Positions 18,260 through 26,501 of a DNA stretch of 64,000 nt are shown here, piece after piece. Location of the stretch: the NCBI GenBank assembly GCA_020630795.1, contig JAHDIK010000003.1, positions 268,409-332,408 on the forward strand, in the 5' to 3' direction. Every line of letters begins with the position of its first letter. Position 1 is the stretch's first letter. Below the pieces are notes generated by a model. It had not been told where the DNA came from, ran no database searches, and was given only the letters and a program-made list of their open reading frames with translations. This DNA is from Colwellia sp. GTDB lineage: Bacteria > Pseudomonadota > Gammaproteobacteria > Enterobacterales > Alteromonadaceae. A program made the position numbers and the translations under genes.

Positions 18260-19015
18260 TCATGATTTATTTAAAACGTCAATGGCTAACGTTCCTTGTT
18301 GGGTTTTTGAACAAGCAATATATCCGTGAACAAATTGCTGAGCATTGTCGAGTTGATGGGTGGATAGGTTTTTAACTGACGACTTTGTTGTTTTTAAATG
18401 GTCTCTAAAGGCGGAAGCATATTCAATAATCGCGTCAAACTTTCCTTGAATAAACATATTCCTCACTCTAAGTGTTGCGAGTGACCCACCAATTAGAGTT
18501 AAGTTAGCGCTATGGGTATCGGCAAGTCGTTTTATTTCTTCATCAATTTTCTTTCCATAAGCGCGGCCACTTACCGCTCCGATACTGAGGTTTTTATTCT
18601 TGAGTAATTGCGTTAACGAAACATTTTTGTCGAGCCCTGAAGTGTTCGTTGATAATAATCTTACTGGAGGGAATACCGATATGGGATATTTACTAAATAT
18701 TGAAATTTGTTCTCTTTCTGAGTTTCTTAATTTGTTGTACAAACATACGTTAGGGAGCTCTGTTAGCAAACGCCATTCTCTCGGTGTGCTCGTTAATAAT
18801 TCGGTAAAATTTATTTGATTCGATAATTGTTCTTGTATGTGTTGAAAATACAAGGAGACAAAGTCGATAGCGCGAAGAGATTTGTTATCTGATGCGATTA
18901 TAATGTCAGTTTTAGCGACGGCACTGGATTGTACGCTTGTTAAAAATATAATTAGTAATGTGAGCCGTAGAGCACTATATAAACATCTAGTTAAAGGTAT
19001 CATTTTAAACAACAT
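18260..19015 (-). CDS. Periplasmic substrate-binding-like protein (TIGR02285-like), orphan
   Basis: The frame extends to 19099 with other possible starts; I chose the Met at 19015 because it places a normal signal peptide (LTLLIIFLTSVQSSAVA, then K) at the N terminus. The mature part looks like a bacterial extracellular solute-binding protein of about 230 residues. The segment PNVCLYNKLRNSEREQISIFS with its conserved Cys and RE resembles the TIGR02285 family of uncharacterised binding proteins. No ABC permease, ATPase or sensor kinase gene is nearby, so ligand and partner are unknown. The ribosome-binding site is weak for every candidate start. Confidence 0.65.
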   Translation of the reverse strand: MLFKMIPLTRCLYSALRLTLLIIFLTSVQSSAVAKTDIIIASDNKSLRAIDFVSLYFQHIQEQLSNQINFTELLTSTPREWRLLTELPNVCLYNKLRNSEREQISIFSKYPISVFPPVRLLSTNTSGLDKNVSLTQLLKNKNLSIGAVSGRAYGKKIDEEIKRLADTHSANLTLIGGSLATLRVRNMFIQGKFDAIIEYASAFRDHLKTTKSSVKNLSTHQLDNAQQFVHGYIACSKTQQGTLAIDVLNKS

Positions 19016-19127
19016 ACTATAGGGCTTTGTGATTATCAGATGAATGCTATCTAATAAGTATAGTTTGGTTCTAAACATTCGCCATTTATGACGTTTCAAA
19101 GGTTGTTTATATAGGTATTACTTCTCT

Positions 19128-19168
19128 AATGTTCGGTAATGTTCGTTTTGTTCTGTTTTATTTTCGAT
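19128..19168. promoter_or_regulatory. Cluster of three GlpR-like half-sites upstream of the GH36 gene
   Basis: AATGTTCGGT (19128-19137) and AATGTTCGTT (19138-19147) abut as a direct repeat, and TATTTTCGAT lies at 19159-19168. The second and third match the GlpR half-site WATKYTCGWW at all ten positions and the first at nine. The cluster is about 205-245 bp upstream of the GH36 start codon and about 115-150 bp upstream of the divergent binding-protein gene. It suggests GlpR control of either or both. Confidence 0.55.
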
Positions 19169-19372
19169 AATAGTATTAAAAGGCATTTTTTAACGGTTTT
19201 AAATTTGTTTATTATTATTCTTATCTTTAAATGTTCTTTTTTGAAAATTATTTCGTTGTATCTGAATTTTATTATCCATATAATGTCGTATATTAAATAT
19301 TTTTGATTATTGTGGAAGAGCGCAATAGTTTTGTGAGCTATAAATGTTTAGCTAATTAATAGGAATAGTCTG

Positions 19373-21505
19373 ATGACCAATCTGCCTGAATTTATTCAAT
19401 TACACAGTGATTCATCTTCACTGCTTGTAGACTGTACCAAACGTACTCCAGCCATCATTTATTGGGGAAAAAAGCTCTCTCAAGAAACGACTGGCGAGAT
19501 GCTAACATTACTTAGCACAAGACAAGAAGCAAAATGTTCTGTTGTGGTTGAAGCACCTATTTCGTTGTCTCCTTTGTTAGGTCAAGGCTTTACGGGTTCA
19601 CCAGGTATCGAAATTACTAATAATGATATTGCTTGGTCTTTAGGTGGTGATTTGTCGAATGTTGTTCAGGTTAATAGTAACGAAGTTGAGTTAGAATCTG
19701 TTGATAAAATACGTAAAATAAAAACGATTCATAAAATTAAACTCGATCAAACATCTAACGTTCTAGCGCTATCCACGGAGTTAGTAAATATTGGGCAACA
19801 GCCACTAAATGTTAATTGGTGTGCTGCACCTACCATACCTATGACAGATGAAATGAACAAAATCATGTCATTCGAAGGGCGATGGTCACACGAATTTCAA
19901 CGCAACACTATCGATTTATTTTTAGGTAGCTTTGTTAGAGAAAATCGTAAAGGTAAAACGAGTCACGATAATTTCCCAGGCTTTTTAATGCATAACGAAT
20001 ATACCCATGAAAATACTGGGGAATGTTATGGCTTTCATTTAGGATGGAGCGGTAATAATAAATTGCGTGCTGAATTACTACCTGAGGGCCGAAGCTACGT
20101 TCAGTTAGGCGAGTTATTGTTACCGGGCGAAGTAGAATTAAGAGAGAATGAATCTTACAAAAGCCCTACATTATATTCTGTTTATTCAGCGAACGGCTTT
20201 AATGAAATGTCTGCGTGTTTCCATCGCTACGTTCGAACTCAACTTCTTCAAGAAAAAGTAAGAAATAAACCACGCCCAGTTCATTACAATACATGGGAAG
20301 GTATTTACTTTGATCATGACGTAGAAACATTAAAGGGCTTGGCAGAACATGCCGGTAAACTTGGCGTGGAACGTTTCGTTCTTGATGATGGTTGGTTTAA
20401 AGGTAGACGTGGTGACTACGCGGGCCTTGGTGATTGGGTAGTAGATAAAGACATTTACCCTGATGGATTACAGCCATTAATTGACCACGTAAATAATTGC
20501 GGTATGGAGTTTGGTTTATGGTTTGAACCTGAAATGGTTAACCCAGATAGTGACTTGTATCGTGCTCATCCAGATTGGGTAATACAAACAGAAGGTAACG
20601 AGCAGTTACAGTTTAGAAATCAATTAGTTCTCGACTTAACACGGACCGAAGTTGTGGATTGTTTATTCAAAATGATTGACGATATTTTGGTTGAATACCC
20701 TAAAATTGAGTACATCAAATGGGATATGAATCGTGATATTAATCATGCGGGAGCGTTTAACGGTAAACCAGCTATTCATAAACAAACTAAGGCGCTTTAT
20801 CAATTAATTGCTCGATTAAGAGCTAAGCATCCGAATGTAGAAATTGAAAGTTGCTCGTCAGGTGGTGCGCGAGTTGATTATGGTGTGCTTGAGCATACTG
20901 ATAGAGTTTGGACATCAGATTCAAACGACGCACTTGATCGTTTGAGTATTCAGCGCGGCTGTTCGTATTTCTTCCCATCAGACGTAATGGGGGCTCATGT
21001 TGGTCCTCGCGATTGCCACATTACAGGTAAACGTGTAAGTGTTGAAATGCGCGCTGGCGTTGCATTTTTCGGGCATATGGGCATAGAAATGGATCCAAGA
21101 GAGTTAACGGATCACGAAAGAGGAGCGCTATCTCATGTTATTGCATTGCATAAAAAACATAGAAATTTGATTCATAATGGAGACTTGATTAGAGCAAACT
21201 CTGATGGAGACTCTATTAATTTTGGTATTGTGAATGCAGAAAAGTCACAAGCGTTGTTTTCATATAACAGTGTGAATGAAACTAAACGCACTAACCCTAA
21301 AAAGTATAAGTTCTCTGGTTTACACGCAGATAAGTCTTACGAATTACGTTTAATATGGCCAACAAAGTTAGACGAATACTCACCATCATTGTTAAGTAAA
21401 ATTGAAGGTAAGGTCTTTACGGGTGAGTCTTTAATGCAGTTTGGTATGCAACTTCCAATTACATTTCCTCAAACCACGTTAATTTTTGAGTTAAACCAAC
21501 AATAG
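19373..21505 (+). CDS. GH36 alpha-galactosidase, cytoplasmic
   Basis: The 710-residue enzyme has the full clan-D architecture: N-terminal beta-sandwich, a catalytic barrel starting near residue 300 (PVHYNTWEG), and a C-terminal sheet domain. The nucleophile is Asp451 in IKWDMNRD and the acid/base is Asp516 in RVWTSDSNDA, 65 residues later as in known GH36 enzymes. LDDGWF and GLWFEPEMVNPDSDLY are further family signatures. There is no signal peptide, so the substrate must enter the cell intact. The ATG follows an AGGAATAG ribosome-binding site. The dgoK gene lies 202 bp downstream. Substrate candidates are floridoside, melibiose or raffinose-type sugars; the neighbouring glpK/glpR favours a galactosyl-glycerol. 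Confidence 0.93.
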   Translation: MTNLPEFIQLHSDSSSLLVDCTKRTPAIIYWGKKLSQETTGEMLTLLSTRQEAKCSVVVEAPISLSPLLGQGFTGSPGIEITNNDIAWSLGGDLSNVVQVNSNEVELESVDKIRKIKTIHKIKLDQTSNVLALSTELVNIGQQPLNVNWCAAPTIPMTDEMNKIMSFEGRWSHEFQRNTIDLFLGSFVRENRKGKTSHDNFPGFLMHNEYTHENTGECYGFHLGWSGNNKLRAELLPEGRSYVQLGELLLPGEVELRENESYKSPTLYSVYSANGFNEMSACFHRYVRTQLLQEKVRNKPRPVHYNTWEGIYFDHDVETLKGLAEHAGKLGVERFVLDDGWFKGRRGDYAGLGDWVVDKDIYPDGLQPLIDHVNNCGMEFGLWFEPEMVNPDSDLYRAHPDWVIQTEGNEQLQFRNQLVLDLTRTEVVDCLFKMIDDILVEYPKIEYIKWDMNRDINHAGAFNGKPAIHKQTKALYQLIARLRAKHPNVEIESCSSGGARVDYGVLEHTDRVWTSDSNDALDRLSIQRGCSYFFPSDVMGAHVGPRDCHITGKRVSVEMRAGVAFFGHMGIEMDPRELTDHERGALSHVIALHKKHRNLIHNGDLIRANSDGDSINFGIVNAEKSQALFSYNSVNETKRTNPKKYKFSGLHADKSYELRLIWPTKLDEYSPSLLSKIEGKVFTGESLMQFGMQLPITFPQTTLIFELNQQ

Positions 21506-21553
21506 GTTTTCATGTTGAGCTGACACGGATGTCACTTCTTTTTGATTTCAATT

Positions 21554-21588
21554 AAGCATGCATGTCGCATGCATGTCGCATGCTTTTT
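21554..21588 (+). terminator. Terminator made of a GCATGCATGTC direct repeat
   Basis: Two tandem copies of the 11-mer GCATGCATGTC (21556-21566, 21567-21577) are followed by GCATGC and a T run. AAGCATGC and GCATGCTT at the ends can pair, and the inner GCATGC units allow alternative pairings. Confidence 0.65.
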
Positions 21589-21707
21589 ATTTTCCGTTAT
21601 TTATTAATATTATTTTTATTTGTACGTTACTTGATGTAAATTACGTGTAATTATAAATAGGTACTGATTTTACTGTGGCAGTATTGGAAAAGTATTAGGA
21701 AAACATT

Positions 21708-22610
21708 TTGCTCAACGTTGACTATATTTTAATAGATTGGGGGACGACTAATTTTAGGGCGTTCGCGATTGATGAAAATCATGAAGTATTAGATCAAATA
21801 GATCGGCCATTAGGATTGCTGAATGTACCCGATGGTAACTTCTCTCAAGCATTAGAAGCAACGTTAGAAAACTGGTTGTTACATTATAAATCACTACCGA
21901 TATACATGTCTGGAATGGTTGGTTCTGCGCTTGGTTGGATCAACGTAGATTATGTTAAAGCTCCTTGTAATGCAGCTGAATTGGTTGGCGGGAAAGAAAG
22001 TGTTGCGTTGCCTTGGGGCGTTAAAGCCACCATTCTCCCTGGAGTAAGTTATGAGGACGATTTACAGAAAATTGATGTCATGAGAGGTGAAGAAACTCAA
22101 ATTTTCGGATTACAAGAGTTAATTGAACAAGACTCCTTTTTCGCTATATTACCAGGAACACATAGTAAGCACGTTCATCAGTTAAATGGAAAAATAACGT
22201 CATTCAGTACTTTTATGACAGGGGAACTTTACTCTATTTTGTGTGCGCATAGTATTTTAGGTAAGGGCTTGTCAGAACAGGTTGATGATGAAAGTACTTT
22301 TCATCAAGGTGTTATTAAAGGTAGTCAATGCGCTAACCTTATTCATTCGTTGTTCTCTGTACGCACTCAACAATTGTTCAAAAAAATAAACGACTCTCAC
22401 GTTTTATCATACCTTTCAGGGCTACTCATTGGGTACGAGCTTAAAGCAGTTAACCAATCAAAGGTATATTTAGTAGGTGGTGAAGCGTTATGTGCAAAGT
22501 ATGAAAGTGCTTGCAAGGCATTATCAATACCTGCGTATTATGTGAATGGAGATAGCTGTTTTGTAAAAGGATTAATTAACCTAAAACAGAAGATAGATGT
22601 AAATACATAA
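21708..22610 (+). CDS. dgoK: 2-dehydro-3-deoxygalactonokinase
   Basis: The 300-residue protein begins with the sugar-kinase phosphate motif IDWGTTNFRAF and has the DgoK signatures MSGMVGS, GVSYEDDLQKIDVMRGEETQIFG, LPGTHSKHV and FMTGELYSIL. It phosphorylates 2-dehydro-3-deoxygalactonate at O6, giving the substrate of the aldolase at 4176. I accept the TTG start because an AGGA ribosome-binding site lies 7 nt upstream and the motif begins only a few residues later. It links the GH36 side of the locus with the dehydratase operon 14 kb away, closing the De Ley-Doudoroff route except for a galactose dehydrogenase, which I do not see here. Confidence 0.92.
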   Translation: MLNVDYILIDWGTTNFRAFAIDENHEVLDQIDRPLGLLNVPDGNFSQALEATLENWLLHYKSLPIYMSGMVGSALGWINVDYVKAPCNAAELVGGKESVALPWGVKATILPGVSYEDDLQKIDVMRGEETQIFGLQELIEQDSFFAILPGTHSKHVHQLNGKITSFSTFMTGELYSILCAHSILGKGLSEQVDDESTFHQGVIKGSQCANLIHSLFSVRTQQLFKKINDSHVLSYLSGLLIGYELKAVNQSKVYLVGGEALCAKYESACKALSIPAYYVNGDSCFVKGLINLKQKIDVNT

Positions 22611-22736
22611 TATTAGGTATACAAAACTTTAATGTGAGAAATATTGCCAATATATCCAAGTAACGCTAAGCTGCTGAATATATTTGATTATCGTAATATC
22701 GAACGCGATTCTATTTATTGAGACATTGAGGTTACT

Positions 22737-24566
22737 TTGAATATACCCGACATTCCTAATACGCATGCTTTGATGATGCTTATAATAACCGCATTAGCAT
22801 TATATGTTTTTAGACGAGATGATATACCACTTGAAACATCATCGCTTGCTGTTTTAGTTTTGCTTTGTTTAGTATTCACAATCTTCCCGTTTGAAATAAA
22901 TGGTGAACATTTAGAGCCATCTTCCTTGTTTTTCGGCTTTGGACATGAAGCGTTAGTCACTGTGTGTGCTTTAATGATAATAGGGCATGCATTGGTGAGA
23001 ACAGGAGCTTTGGAGCCTGTTGGTAGGAGTCTCGCTAAGCTTTGGAAAGTCAGCCCCGCGTTATCTCTGTTACTTACTCTCATTATTGCTGGCGCGTTAA
23101 GTGCCGTTGTAAATAACACACCAATAGTTGTGTTATTTCTACCGATACTAGCCAACGTTGCATTGAGAACGAAGTCTGATTCATCACCCATGCTTTTACC
23201 CATGGGATTAGCTACGCTGGTAGGGGGAATGACAACCACTATTGGTACATCAACTAATTTACTTGTTGTAAGTGTGGCAAGTGATATGGGATTACCACGC
23301 ATTGGCATGTTTGATTTTATTGTTCCTGCAACAATAGCGGGTGCTATCGCTATTGCTTACTTGTGGATTATAGCTCCAAAGCTATTACCGTCTCGCTCTC
23401 CTACATTACCAGATACGTCTCCGAGAATATTTAGTGCGTATTTAAATATCAATGAAGATAGCCCTGCAAAAGGTAAAACAGTTGCTGAGGTATTAAAGTT
23501 AACTGATAACCAAATGACTATAGAGTCAATTCAACGCAGCCCTGACAACAGAAACGTCATCTCGTTGCCGGATACTGTTTTAAAAGTAGGTGATCGATTA
23601 AAAGTTAAAGATTACCCAGATCAGCTTAAAGAGTATGAAACGGTTATTGGGGCCACATTATATGCAGGTACACATAAAGTAGATGAAGATCACCCATTAA
23701 AAGCAGACAAACAAGTTTTAGCAGAAATTGTTGTAATTCAGTCTTCTGGCTTGGTTGGACGAACCTTAAAAGACGCGAATTTTGCTTATCGTTATGGTGT
23801 TTCTGTTATTGCATTACACCGTGGTGGTCGAGCAATGGAAATTGGTCGTCAGAGCATAGGTAATGTAACGATTAAAACGGGCGATGTGTTGCTGGTGCAA
23901 GGGGAATCGGAACAAATAACTGTGTTGAAAGAAACACGTGGTATGTTGATTATTGATGGCGCGTCAGATTTACCGTATACCAAAAAAGCGCCTATTGCCT
24001 TAGGAGTTTTATGCTTTGTTGTAATGATTGCCGCTATAGGTGTACTGCCTATTGCAATAAGCTCCATATGTGGAATTTTAATGTTACTTGCCACTAAATG
24101 CCTAGATTGGAGTGAAATATCGTCAGCCTTAAGTACGCAGGTCATCTTAATTGTCGTCGCTTCGCTCGCACTCGGTTCCGCTATGATGCAAACGGGCGGT
24201 GCAGAATATATGGCTCAGGTATTTGTTGCTGTTTCTTCTGGTTTGCCACCAGCAGGTATTCTATCTGCGTTAATGTTATTGCTTGCGGTACTAACAAATA
24301 TTGTTTCGAATAATGCTGCGGCTGTTATTGGTACTCCAATCGCTATTTCGGTTGCGACTCAGCTTAACGTGCCAGTAGAGCCATTTATTCTTGCTGTGTT
24401 ATTTGGGGCAAACTTGAGTTATGCGACTCCAATGGCATACAAAACAAATATACTGGTTATGAACGCTGGTGGTTATCAGTTTTCTGATTTTGTAAAAGTT
24501 GGTGTGCCGCTAATCATATTGATGTGGATAACGTTGTCGTTTTTATTAAGTTGGTTTTATTTGTAG
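22737..24566 (+). CDS. SLC13-family permease with two RCK_C (TrkA-C) domains
   Basis: The 609-residue membrane protein has the divided SLC13/DASS layout. The first half carries the VVNNTPIVVLFLP segment, and the second half the equivalent IVSNNAAAVIGTPIA, both at the expected substrate/sodium loops. Between them lie two soluble TrkA-C domains (roughly residues 215-300 and 310-395). The TTG start is preceded by TGAGGTTAC. Such proteins import divalent anions such as sulfate or dicarboxylates; the substrate here is not evident. It is 126 bp after dgoK but probably an independent gene. Confidence 0.85.
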   Translation: MNIPDIPNTHALMMLIITALALYVFRRDDIPLETSSLAVLVLLCLVFTIFPFEINGEHLEPSSLFFGFGHEALVTVCALMIIGHALVRTGALEPVGRSLAKLWKVSPALSLLLTLIIAGALSAVVNNTPIVVLFLPILANVALRTKSDSSPMLLPMGLATLVGGMTTTIGTSTNLLVVSVASDMGLPRIGMFDFIVPATIAGAIAIAYLWIIAPKLLPSRSPTLPDTSPRIFSAYLNINEDSPAKGKTVAEVLKLTDNQMTIESIQRSPDNRNVISLPDTVLKVGDRLKVKDYPDQLKEYETVIGATLYAGTHKVDEDHPLKADKQVLAEIVVIQSSGLVGRTLKDANFAYRYGVSVIALHRGGRAMEIGRQSIGNVTIKTGDVLLVQGESEQITVLKETRGMLIIDGASDLPYTKKAPIALGVLCFVVMIAAIGVLPIAISSICGILMLLATKCLDWSEISSALSTQVILIVVASLALGSAMMQTGGAEYMAQVFVAVSSGLPPAGILSALMLLLAVLTNIVSNNAAAVIGTPIAISVATQLNVPVEPFILAVLFGANLSYATPMAYKTNILVMNAGGYQFSDFVKVGVPLIILMWITLSFLLSWFYL

Positions 24567-24633
24567 CTTTCTATTGGAATAGATAACCGGACTTTAGTGC
24601 GATGTATTGTAAAGAATAACGCGAGTTTATAAA

Positions 24634-24662
24634 TTGACACTTACATCGTCAATGAGTATAAA
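24634..24662 (+). promoter_or_regulatory. Consensus sigma-70 promoter before the PilZ gene
   Basis: A perfect -35 (TTGACA, 24634-24639) is followed after exactly 17 nt by TATAAA (24657-24662), 35 nt before the PilZ start codon. Confidence 0.8.
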
Positions 24663-24697
24663 TAACGAGTGAATCAATTGTATATTATGGAGTAACA

Positions 24698-24997
24698 ATG
24701 GTTAATTATGATGACAATCGCGACTTTTATCGCATGATGTTAAACAGTCAGGTCACGGTAACGATAATTGACGATGAAGTTAACAGCACGGTTTTAGCAA
24801 CATGTCGTGACTTAAGTGCCACAGGAATGGCCGTTGAAATGCCTCACCCACTAGAAGTAGGAACAGCGGTTCGTGTTCATGTTGATTCAGCTAATACGAG
24901 CGTTTCAGCGCTTGATGTTAAAGGTAAAGTGGTGAGAGTTAGCCAAGAAAGTGAAGAATGTTACTTATTAGGTATAAATATTTCAGAAATTGATTAA
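24698..24997 (+). CDS. Single-domain PilZ protein, predicted c-di-GMP binder
   Basis: The 99-residue protein is one PilZ domain. Both c-di-GMP motifs are intact: RDFYR (Arg8 and Arg12, RxxxR) and DLSATG (Asp38-Gly43, DxSxxG), followed by the beta-barrel strands. No output domain is fused, so it should act as a c-di-GMP-responsive adaptor in the cytoplasm, for example on motility, exopolysaccharide or pili. The partner cannot be seen. It is a single-gene unit with its own promoter and terminator, which suggests steady expression. Confidence 0.9.
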   Translation: MVNYDDNRDFYRMMLNSQVTVTIIDDEVNSTVLATCRDLSATGMAVEMPHPLEVGTAVRVHVDSANTSVSALDVKGKVVRVSQESEECYLLGINISEID

Positions 24998-25016
24998 CGT
25001 TAATTTGTTATATACG

Positions 25017-25049
25017 AAAGCCAGAAATGTATGCATTTCTGGCTTTTTT
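25017..25049. terminator. Bidirectional terminator between the PilZ and glutaredoxin-like genes
   Basis: A perfect 12-bp stem (AAAGCCAGAAAT, loop GTATGC, complement) ends in a T run. Confidence 0.9.
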
Positions 25050-25058
25050 GTTTATACG

Positions 25059-25283
25059 CTAGTTAAAAAGAGCTTTAAACTTTTTAACTGAAAACCCGTT
25101 AAGAAATTGATCGCCAATCTTTAACACAGGTACACCTCTATATCCTGTTTTAAAAAATTCCTTACTGCCTGCAGGCGTTTTAACATTACATAGTCGGTAT
25201 GTGATGTTTTGTTCATCTAAATACTTTTTAGCCGTTTGACAATGAGGGCAGTTATTCATTGTATATAAGACAACTTTTTTCAT
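25059..25283 (-). CDS. Glutaredoxin-like protein
   Basis: The frame extends upstream to 25361 but the Met at 25283 is chosen: it follows an ACAGG ribosome-binding site and gives a 74-residue glutaredoxin starting MKKVVLYTMNNCPHC. The redox motif is CPHC (residues 12-15), and GVPVLKIGDQFLNGF has the cis-Pro TxxVP-like loop and glycine region of the fold. It probably reduces protein disulfides or glutathionylated proteins in the cytoplasm. Its 61-bp-plus upstream region is shared with the divergent membrane protein gene. Confidence 0.85.
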   Translation of the reverse strand: MKKVVLYTMNNCPHCQTAKKYLDEQNITYRLCNVKTPAGSKEFFKTGYRGVPVLKIGDQFLNGFSVKKFKALFN

Positions 25284-25422
25284 GTTTAACCTGTGATTAA
25301 CGTAATGAGGTTTAGTCTTTGTGCATTGTAATCTATATAGGTTACATTTATTACTTTTCACTAAAAATTTACGTTAATATATGCAAATTATGTATCGATT
25401 TATTTTGATTATTGGATAAGAA

Positions 25423-25905
25423 ATGAAGTTTTTTTTGTATTTGTTAATGGGAGTTTTAGCATTAAGCCTCGTCGGTTTATTTGTCTTAAAAAAGCCAAAT
25501 GGAGAACCGTGGATTAGTGTATCTGATTTTACAAACACATCGAAACTTACAAACCAAATTGACGCTATAAAAACTCAAGCGGTATCTAAAGCCCAATCTT
25601 TATTGCAAAGTGAGCCAAGCAATCCAACTATCTATAAATGGCAAGATGATAAAGGTGTTTGGCATTATTCAGATAAAAAGGCTGAAAATAATACATCAGC
25701 AGAGTGGGATGTTCCTGAAAACATGACGGTTATTCCTGCGATTAAACCTTTGCCTAAAAAATCAAATAGTAAATCTGATGAACCAGACAAAACCAAACGT
25801 ACTCTTCCACAGGGTTCGAATAAAATTTCAACGTTGATAAACGACGCAAATAATGTGCAAGCAATTATGGACAACAGAACAAAAAAAATAGATGAGCAGT
25901 TGTAG
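25423..25905 (+). CDS. Membrane-anchored DUF4124-domain protein
   Basis: The 160-residue product has one N-terminal membrane helix (about residues 2-20). A DUF4124 motif follows in the middle: IYKWQDDKGVWHYSDKKAE (about 70-88), a short periplasmic module of unknown function. The C-terminal half is polar and Lys/Ser rich. It is directly followed, 2 nt after its stop codon, by a second small membrane protein gene, and the pair probably forms one translation unit. No function can be assigned. Confidence 0.75.
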   Translation: MKFFLYLLMGVLALSLVGLFVLKKPNGEPWISVSDFTNTSKLTNQIDAIKTQAVSKAQSLLQSEPSNPTIYKWQDDKGVWHYSDKKAENNTSAEWDVPENMTVIPAIKPLPKKSNSKSDEPDKTKRTLPQGSNKISTLINDANNVQAIMDNRTKKIDEQL

Positions 25906-25907
25906 AA

Positions 25908-26450
25908 ATGAGTCACTATTTTAAAATTTTTATTGCGGTATTTGCCGCGATAATTGGAGCCAATTTAGTTATCTCTACATTGTTTAGTTTTTGGTATAAA
26001 TCAGAAACAGATTTAGCCATTGAAAAAAGCCAAAAACAGCTTGAAATGCATCAGCAAGCCAATGAAAATCGAGTTAAAACTATCCAAGAGCAGCAACAAC
26101 AAAAGTATGCGCTGATGTCTGAATCAATGAAGCTAAAACAGCAAGAAACTATGCGAAAGCTAGAGTTAGACTCTTGGGAAAGAGATATACAGAGAAAAGC
26201 TTATGATGAGCAGAGAGAAAAGCTAAAAGCACAACGAAAAATTGAATATCAAAAAGAAAGGGAGAAGCGACAACTCCTTCGTGAAAAACAGCGTATTCAA
26301 AATAAAAATAAACTAGCCGACCAAGAGCATATTCGTCGTGAAAACCAAAAAACGTGTCAGTTTTGGATAGAACAATACCAAGAAAACCCAACAGCTAAGA
26401 ATAAGTCAATGAGGCAGTCTTCTTGTGAAAGGGCAAATAGGTACTATTAA
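25908..26450 (+). CDS. Small membrane protein with long charged coiled coil
   Basis: The 180-residue protein has one N-terminal membrane helix (about residues 5-28) followed by roughly 120 residues rich in Gln, Lys, Glu and Arg with heptad-like spacing, a predicted coiled coil. The tail carries two Cys residues (KTCQFW and QSSCERANRYY). I do not recognise a family. Tight coupling to the DUF4124 protein gene suggests that the two work together at the inner membrane. Confidence 0.65.
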   Translation: MSHYFKIFIAVFAAIIGANLVISTLFSFWYKSETDLAIEKSQKQLEMHQQANENRVKTIQEQQQQKYALMSESMKLKQQETMRKLELDSWERDIQRKAYDEQREKLKAQRKIEYQKEREKRQLLREKQRIQNKNKLADQEHIRRENQKTCQFWIEQYQENPTAKNKSMRQSSCERANRYY

Positions 26451-26461
26451 TAAATAGATAT

Positions 26462-26494
26462 AAAAAGCGCCTGAGTTTACTTCAAGCGCTTTTT
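26462..26494. terminator. Bidirectional hairpin terminator
   Basis: AAAAAGCGC pairs with GCGCTTTTT over 9 bp with a partly paired 15-nt interior; it separates the convergent coiled-coil protein gene and methyltransferase gene. Confidence 0.8.
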
Positions 26495-26501
26495 AATTTG
26501 G

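Noticed and set aside
22715..23308. 197-codon minus-strand open frame opposite the SLC13 permease gene
   Set aside because: The plus strand encodes clear membrane helices and the conserved NNTP loop; the antisense product is a low-complexity Ser/Thr/Lys/Asn-rich sequence without family features.
25665..25916. Minus-strand frames across the two small membrane protein genes
   Set aside because: They overlap the DUF4124 and coiled-coil genes, have no ribosome-binding site and carry hydrophobic shadows typical of antisense reading.
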